From contig CAISPN010000021.1 in assembly GCA_903887375.1 (NCBI GenBank), positions 54,972 to 118,971 of the forward strand: a DNA stretch of 64,000 bases, given 5' to 3'. The translations under genes were made by a program, and so were the position numbers. The notes under the pieces were generated by a model. That model was not told the origin of the DNA, did no database searches, and saw only the letters and a list, made by a program, of their open reading frames with translations. Origin of the DNA: an uncultured cyanobacterium. GTDB lineage: Bacteria; Cyanobacteriota; Cyanobacteriia; Cyanobacteriales; Microcystaceae. This document shows positions 59,809 through 64,000 of the stretch, in pieces (position 1 is the first letter of the stretch; each line of letters starts with the position of its first letter).

Positions 59809-60393
59809 TTAGATCTGATAATGCCAGGTTTGGTCTTTGTGCAGTACTATGCGATGTAGCGGGAGTCTGGTAATGATTCCCTGCTGTTCAAAGTATCCCA
59901 AGGCTCTGGTAATAGTCACACGAGTAGTACCAAGAATATCAGCAAGATCTTGGTGTGTTAAGCGCAAATCTATCAAATGTCCATTTTCTGTCAACGAGCC
60001 ATGCTTTTCGGCAAACCATGCCAATAGCTTGAGCAGCATCAGATCGATTTTTTTATGACTGCGGATAATGGTTAGCTCTTCTATTTCCTTGATTTGTTGT
60101 AAGAGTAACTCTGTAAATTGAATATTGTTTTCCAGTTTGATGGGGACTGCAGTGACTTGGGTTAAACACTCTACTTGATAGGGATCTGCTTTACTTAAAA
60201 CTCGACCTACCAAATTATTTTTTTCCCATAATCCCAAAACAACAACTGTTCCGTCTTCTAAAACAGTAGAAGTTTTCACCAGTCCTGAGCGAATTTGCCA
60301 AAGCGGATATTTTTTGACCGGTAAAAAACTGCCTTTTTCAAAACGAAGCGTTATTTCCCCCGAATCTAGCTGAATTGGTATTGAAAATGTCAT
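59809..60393 (-). CDS. Crp/Fnr-family transcriptional regulator
   Basis: A 194-residue protein with a shortened cupin-like N-terminal half and a clear C-terminal winged helix (LTHQDLADILGTTRVTITRALGYFEQQG). The cyclic-nucleotide pocket is not recognisable, so the effector is unknown. It is not NtcA. It lies upstream of, and on the same strand as, the amino-acid permease, whose promoter has an inverted repeat. Confidence 0.82.
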   Translation of the reverse strand: MTFSIPIQLDSGEITLRFEKGSFLPVKKYPLWQIRSGLVKTSTVLEDGTVVVLGLWEKNNLVGRVLSKADPYQVECLTQVTAVPIKLENNIQFTELLLQQIKEIEELTIIRSHKKIDLMLLKLLAWFAEKHGSLTENGHLIDLRLTHQDLADILGTTRVTITRALGYFEQQGIITRLPLHRIVLHKDQTWHYQI

Positions 60394-60505
60394 AAGCTTT
60401 ACACAACAATATACGATAAGTATATCAAGATAGTGTGTTTATATGACAAGTTATGAAAAATAACTATACCAGCATAATGGTATAGGCGTCTGTTCTAAAG
60501 TCAGC

Positions 60506-60721
60506 TTAATCCTCTAAGCTTTGTTTGATTAATCGGGGATAGAGGATTAAAAAATAGTACCACCATAAGAGAATCATCAGCGACAATCCTCCCGTGAGCC
60601 AGAGATTCCTAAAAAGCAACCAGCTAAGAGCTATCGCGCCAATTCCACAAGAAAGTATAGACCAGGGCTGGCACCACCATGGTTTGTAATCCCAGATTTT
60701 AAAGTCTTTTTGTGTATTCAA
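60506..60721 (-). CDS. Small membrane protein (DUF6737-like)
   Basis: A 71-residue protein with KIWDYKPWWCQPWSI near the N-terminus and two hydrophobic helices (about 20-37 and 40-62). It resembles the small conserved cyanobacterial proteins grouped as DUF6737; function unknown. Its central 53 bp recur, imperfectly, at 62998-63050 beyond the GmrSD-like gene. Confidence 0.72.
   Translation of the reverse strand: MNTQKDFKIWDYKPWWCQPWSILSCGIGAIALSWLLFRNLWLTGGLSLMILLWWYYFLILYPRLIKQSLED
60582..60634. repeat. 53-bp imperfect direct repeat, copy 1 (inside the small membrane gene)
   Basis: Aligned without gaps to 62998-63050 with 48 of 53 bases identical by eye. It encodes the helix-helix junction of the small membrane protein. 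The two copies bracket the GmrSD-like gene. Confidence 0.75.
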
Positions 60722-60777
60722 TTTGGGTTCAAGATTTCATGATTTTCATTTTAACCTTAGATAATGAAGCAATGAAC

Positions 60778-62766
60778 CTATTGAACATTTTTGTTAATAT
60801 CGACTCTCCAGTCATCAAGAGATAGCTCAGCGGTTTCTATAGCTCTTTGACATAAGGTATAAATATCCTTTGCTGATAAGTTTACTTCAATAAAAGCTCC
60901 ATTGATCAATTTTCTTGTATTGCGAAAGATTTTTTCATCCATTCCTATGAGGCGAGGAAATTGTTGCATAATTTCTTCAAAACAATCAGGTTCTAATTCA
61001 ACAATTTTATTTAAAGTAATTTGTTCAACATCTCGCCAACTTTTTACAACGTAATCTTCTCCAAAACAGTAGAGAGATTTTGGGGATGTTCCAGTTAAAC
61101 TATTTTCCTGGAGAGTTTGCGCTGATTCATCACCAAAGTAATCCCAAATCTTTAAGGCAATATCGGCAAGATATAGTGATCTTTGCTCAATATCTTGTTT
61201 AGTCCAGGATGTTATAGAGTGGAAGTATTTATTTAGTTCTAGATGGCTATTTTTGAAATGTTCCTTTTTTTGTATAAAAATATCATTAGAAAGTTCTGGA
61301 TTATATGCAGTAAGTGTTAAATTGCCTAAAGTATGAAGGAGAAATTCATGAGTTATAGCCCAGTTTTCTCCTAAATTTGTTTTCCAGGTTTCATTGAGAC
61401 TTTGTGGCATAATATGCTCAATAGAAAGCTTGTCAAAATTAATCTGCTCTTTATGTCCAAAATGCTCCTCTATAGATTCAAATATGAGTTTGCATTTTTC
61501 AGAGCGATTACTACCATATAATTTGACTTCAACCAATCTAGCTTTAAATTCTGCATCTTTCGGATAATCACGATTTTGAAGTGTTAATTTGAGCCTTTCA
61601 ACAAAATTATTAGAACCAAGAGCCGTACTTTTACTAACCTGTGAGTGAAGTGTAGCAAAAACTTTGTTTAATCCTCTAGTTTGCACATTACAAACAAAAC
61701 GACGAAGAATAAAATTCTCGAGAACTTGAAGAACATCAACAAATTCTTCTTCAGTGATCCGATTGGTCATCCAGTCATCATAACAATTTAGAAGAAATGG
61801 ATAAACAGTAGCAAGTTCTAAACGATTTAAGCGGGAAAGATATTTACTTATAATTTTGTTTGGTTCTCGCTCTGGATTCAAAAGTTTAGAGTAATATACA
61901 GCGAAATTAAACAAATCTTTTAGATAAGCCAAGGCATCATTACTACCGATTCGATCTTTGATCTCAAAATATACTTCACTCTGCTTTACTTCAATACCAG
62001 TTTTGGTTAAATAGTGACGAATAAATTCTGTTAGATTATCGTTTAACAAATTCTGCATAGGAAGCCAGTACTGGCCATATACTGATTCTTGAGAGTCGCT
62101 ATGAATTCGCATAAAGAAATAGTTGCGAATGAGATCTGCTTGAGTAAGTGGTCTTCCTTTAGCATTAAGACTTTCAAAAACCAAATAGGGATCATCATCA
62201 TCATTTAGGACAACACTTACAAGAGAAAGATTACTACAAATAACTTTCTTGATTCTTTGAGATTGTAGTGAAGATCTACTTTTAAATTTCTTGTAAAAAA
62301 ATTGATAACATTCTGAAATACCACTTTCTTTAACTAGAGATTTAGAAGATATTATCCGATGGAATGCCTCACGATCTATTTGTGTAGGCTGCAATTTAAA
62401 ATAATCTGAATCTTTTTTATAGGGATTAACTAAAATAGTATTATCAATCTCTTCTGCTAAATCTTTATCTTGCAGTTTTGCTATGTCTCTAAGAGCGCAA
62501 AGTAATATAAATACAGTAGTCAATCTTTGTTGACCATCAATTAATAAATATTTGGTAATTCCTTCAGGTACAGACTTGGTGGACATCGTTACAATGGAGC
62601 CCATAAAGTGAGGACGTGGATTATCCGCATTACAGAGTTCTAATAGATCATTCCATAAAACTTGCCACTCAGATTTTTTCCAGCTATAGGGTCTTTGAAA
62701 TAGTGGAACAACATACTGCTTTGTTCCCTCAATAATTTGTTGAAGCTTGGTTTCTGAGGCTTGCAT
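60778..62766 (-). CDS. GmrSD-like type IV restriction protein (DUF262 + DUF1524)
   Basis: A 662-residue single-chain protein. The N-terminal DUF262 domain has PLFQRPYSWKKSEW and the key DGQQRLTT motif (77-84). A long helical middle follows (residues about 150-440), then a DUF1524 HNH part with SIEHIMPQSL (the EHIxP box, near 447-456) and LGNLTLTAYNPELSN. Related GmrSD proteins cut modified foreign DNA. The last 100 residues are an extra domain I do not recognise. The gene appears intact. It stands alone, with no methylase, as expected for a type IV enzyme. Its flanks carry an imperfect repeat of the small membrane gene. Confidence 0.88.
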   Translation of the reverse strand: MQASETKLQQIIEGTKQYVVPLFQRPYSWKKSEWQVLWNDLLELCNADNPRPHFMGSIVTMSTKSVPEGITKYLLIDGQQRLTTVFILLCALRDIAKLQDKDLAEEIDNTILVNPYKKDSDYFKLQPTQIDREAFHRIISSKSLVKESGISECYQFFYKKFKSRSSLQSQRIKKVICSNLSLVSVVLNDDDDPYLVFESLNAKGRPLTQADLIRNYFFMRIHSDSQESVYGQYWLPMQNLLNDNLTEFIRHYLTKTGIEVKQSEVYFEIKDRIGSNDALAYLKDLFNFAVYYSKLLNPEREPNKIISKYLSRLNRLELATVYPFLLNCYDDWMTNRITEEEFVDVLQVLENFILRRFVCNVQTRGLNKVFATLHSQVSKSTALGSNNFVERLKLTLQNRDYPKDAEFKARLVEVKLYGSNRSEKCKLIFESIEEHFGHKEQINFDKLSIEHIMPQSLNETWKTNLGENWAITHEFLLHTLGNLTLTAYNPELSNDIFIQKKEHFKNSHLELNKYFHSITSWTKQDIEQRSLYLADIALKIWDYFGDESAQTLQENSLTGTSPKSLYCFGEDYVVKSWRDVEQITLNKIVELEPDCFEEIMQQFPRLIGMDEKIFRNTRKLINGAFIEVNLSAKDIYTLCQRAIETAELSLDDWRVDINKNVQ

Positions 62767-63323
62767 CTATTTCTTTCTACCTAAGGTTAAGTGATTTGTA
62801 CTTTTTTTGACTTAACCCAATACTATAGCATACAGTAAGCCTCTATTGATTAGTTCAGATTACACCTTTTGATGCAACTTTCAAGCTAACTCGGATTAAT
62901 AGATCTGCTATTTAGTGGTTTTCTGTTTGCTGGAAGTTTAAGTTTTATTAGCAGTAGATTAACTTATAGTTATGATATTTTTAATAAAATTTTAAGAGAT
63001 AATCCTCCGGTGAGTCAGATATTCTTAAAAAGCAACCAGCTAAGAGCTATACATAGCTGTGAGCTTAGATGTGATTCTCGTAAAAAAATAAATAATTCTT
63101 CTTCTGGAATTTGCTGATCTAATTTGAGAGCTATGATCCTTTATTCACAAGATTGACGCGCTGTGGTATCCCGAGGAGGGGTAAGGTAAATCTGAGCACA
63201 AATTCACAAAAAACTTAATATTGTATTTACTTATTATTATGGTATGATTCGATTGACTAGACCAAATGACTTTATAAAAACGACTTTATAAGGTAGATTG
63301 TGACTTGAAATGAGTGAGAAATT
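62767..63323. other. 557-bp intergenic region with a gene fragment
   Basis: Apart from the 53-bp repeat copy (62998-63050), no intact gene is seen. On the minus strand an open stretch of about 40 codons (63139 to about 63019) reads LKLDQQIPEEELFIFLRES and then joins ALSWLLFKNI, which is part of the small membrane protein, before a stop. It therefore looks like a fused scrap of two genes. TTGTAT-N16-TATGAT (63221-63248) could serve the next gene. Two copies of GACTTTATAA lie at 63268 and 63282. Confidence 0.5.
62998..63050. repeat. 53-bp imperfect direct repeat, copy 2 (degenerate)
   Basis: Five mismatches to 60582-60634. It carries an in-frame stop when read like the small membrane gene, so it is a dead copy. 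It lies 231 nt beyond the start of the GmrSD-like gene. Confidence 0.75.
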
Positions 63324-63644
63324 ATGCAAATTTGCGCTCTAGATATTCTTGTTAGGGAAATTGTGGCTGTGAATCATGCTTGGAAACAAGCTCAAGATTT
63401 ATTTGAAGATGGTTCGCCTTTAACTATATCGCTGCGTGAGTTGAAAGGCAGATTGCAAGTGCGTTTATTGCGATATTATTTTCCAGATGTTTTTTTAGAG
63501 CTAGATCCAGAAGCATCAGGCGAACCTCTCTATAGTTTGAGGTTAAACCGATCTGTTGGAAATCTAAAAGATGCTGCCCATCTACCAGTAAGGAAGGCAA
63601 AAGAATTCCTTTCACAGGAAGAAATCAAAAAATTTACTAGCTAA
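63324..63644 (+). CDS. Protein of unknown function (106 residues)
   Basis: Opens MQICALDILVREIVAVNHAWKQ and ends SQEEIKKFTS. It has mixed charge, a helix-rich N-terminal half and a possible beta part (PLYSLRLNRSVGN). No family recognised. A TTGTAT-N16-TATGAT promoter-like pair lies 76 nt upstream, and a GAG-type ribosome-binding site is weak. The next small gene is 25 nt downstream on the same strand. Confidence 0.6.
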   Translation: MQICALDILVREIVAVNHAWKQAQDLFEDGSPLTISLRELKGRLQVRLLRYYFPDVFLELDPEASGEPLYSLRLNRSVGNLKDAAHLPVRKAKEFLSQEEIKKFTS

Positions 63645-63669
63645 TAATATTTTTAGGAGATATTTTTTT

Positions 63670-63861
63670 ATGAATTTACTACAAGTTTGGCATATTGTAT
63701 GGAACAACGAACCGTTGCAGTGGGTAATACTGAGCGTTTTTTTAATGGCTAGTTTTTTTGAAAGCTTATTTACTTGGGAATATGTTAAAAAAGAGCTAAA
63801 AGATACAAATGATGCAATTAAATATTTGAGTAATCCCAAAAATACAAGAAACCCCCTTTAA
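63670..63861 (+). CDS. Small membrane protein of unknown function (63 residues)
   Basis: Opens MNLLQVWHIVWNNEPLQWVI; one hydrophobic segment spans about residues 10-30, followed by a charged tail (EYVKKELKDTNDAIKYLS). An AGGAGAT ribosome-binding site lies 9 nt before the ATG. The same reading frame stays open from its TAA to the window end (63862-64000), with no start codon. It is probably co-transcribed with the 106-residue gene. Confidence 0.6.
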   Translation: MNLLQVWHIVWNNEPLQWVILSVFLMASFFESLFTWEYVKKELKDTNDAIKYLSNPKNTRNPL

Positions 63862-64000
63862 AACACGAGCAATTTAAAATTAATACGTTGGCTAAAAGAT
63901 CACAGAATACGTAGAGATGAAAAAAATCAACAATATACTTTGTCCAATTATCCTAGTATTTTAATTAGGTCTGCTCCTTCGAGTTACTTGCGATTTATTC
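63862..64000 (+). other. Unassigned open frame at the window edge
   Basis: Directly after the TAA of the 63-residue gene, the same frame is open for 46 codons to the edge and reads, for example, WLKDHRIRRDEKNQQYTL. No ATG, GTG or TTG with a ribosome-binding site precedes it at a likely place. It may be a fragment, a readthrough tail or chance. Confidence 0.3.

Noticed and set aside
63268..63291. Two GACTTTATAA copies as an iteron-like array
   Set aside because: Only two 10-bp copies in AT-rich DNA; not enough for a replication or partition site.

Overview
The window is chromosomal DNA from an AT-rich cyanobacterium. Marker genes are psbX (photosystem II), chlM (chlorophyll synthesis), a CpcS/CpeS-type bilin lyase, ntcA (global nitrogen control), cytochrome cM, an ARC6/Ftn2 division protein, Vipp1, glycerate 3-kinase and a CcaA-type carbonic anhydrase. 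I cannot name the genus. Genes are tightly packed, with many 1-4 nt overlaps and almost no non-coding space. No rRNA, tRNA, CRISPR array, transposase or integrase gene was recognised.

Layout. 1-5450 is a minus-strand run: glutaredoxin (cut by the window edge), bolA, a secreted protein, an LpxB-like protein, glyK, terC and murE. 5611-8370 is accessory DNA: a 44-residue ORF, a broken DEDDh exonuclease-ATPase gene (one in-frame TGA and one +1 frameshift), and a remnant of a HigA-like antitoxin. 8398-19767 is one-carbon and core metabolism: trpS-metF, a secreted protein, a YggT protein, metH, chlM, panB, a thioredoxin, gloB, gyrB and cytM. 19776-29448 holds an MCP/CheW/MlaE-type cluster, siroheme genes (sirB-cobA), a TPR protein, carbonic anhydrase and a NrtBCD-like ABC transporter lacking a binding protein. 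29641-36461 has tandem vipp1/pspA, a thioredoxin-aminotransferase-secreted protein set, a RecB-like nuclease, a phosphoribosyltransferase, an InrS-like metal sensor, psbX and fabG. 36510-53835 has sbcC and sbcD at opposite ends, with the lyase, ftn2, pdhA, ntcA, fabI, xth, sugar-nucleotide/glycosyltransferase genes, def and a Ycf23-like gene between. 53932-57320 is rnb and mnmE.

57294-64000 is a second accessory region. A 700-bp AbrB/Doc toxin-antitoxin unit sits exactly at the 3' end of mnmE, flanked by a 32-bp direct repeat (31 of 32 identical) that copies the end of mnmE. The end of mnmE (trmE) is a known integration site for genomic islands in other bacteria, but no integrase is present here. 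Beyond it lie an amino-acid permease with its own Crp-type regulator, a single-chain GmrSD-like (DUF262/DUF1524) restriction gene flanked by a 53-bp imperfect repeat of a neighbouring gene, and small unknown ORFs.

The most interesting signals are the mnmE-end mini-element, the decayed exonuclease-ATPase gene, the repeat-flanked GmrSD-like gene, and the recurrent 4-nt stop-codon overlaps between convergent genes.
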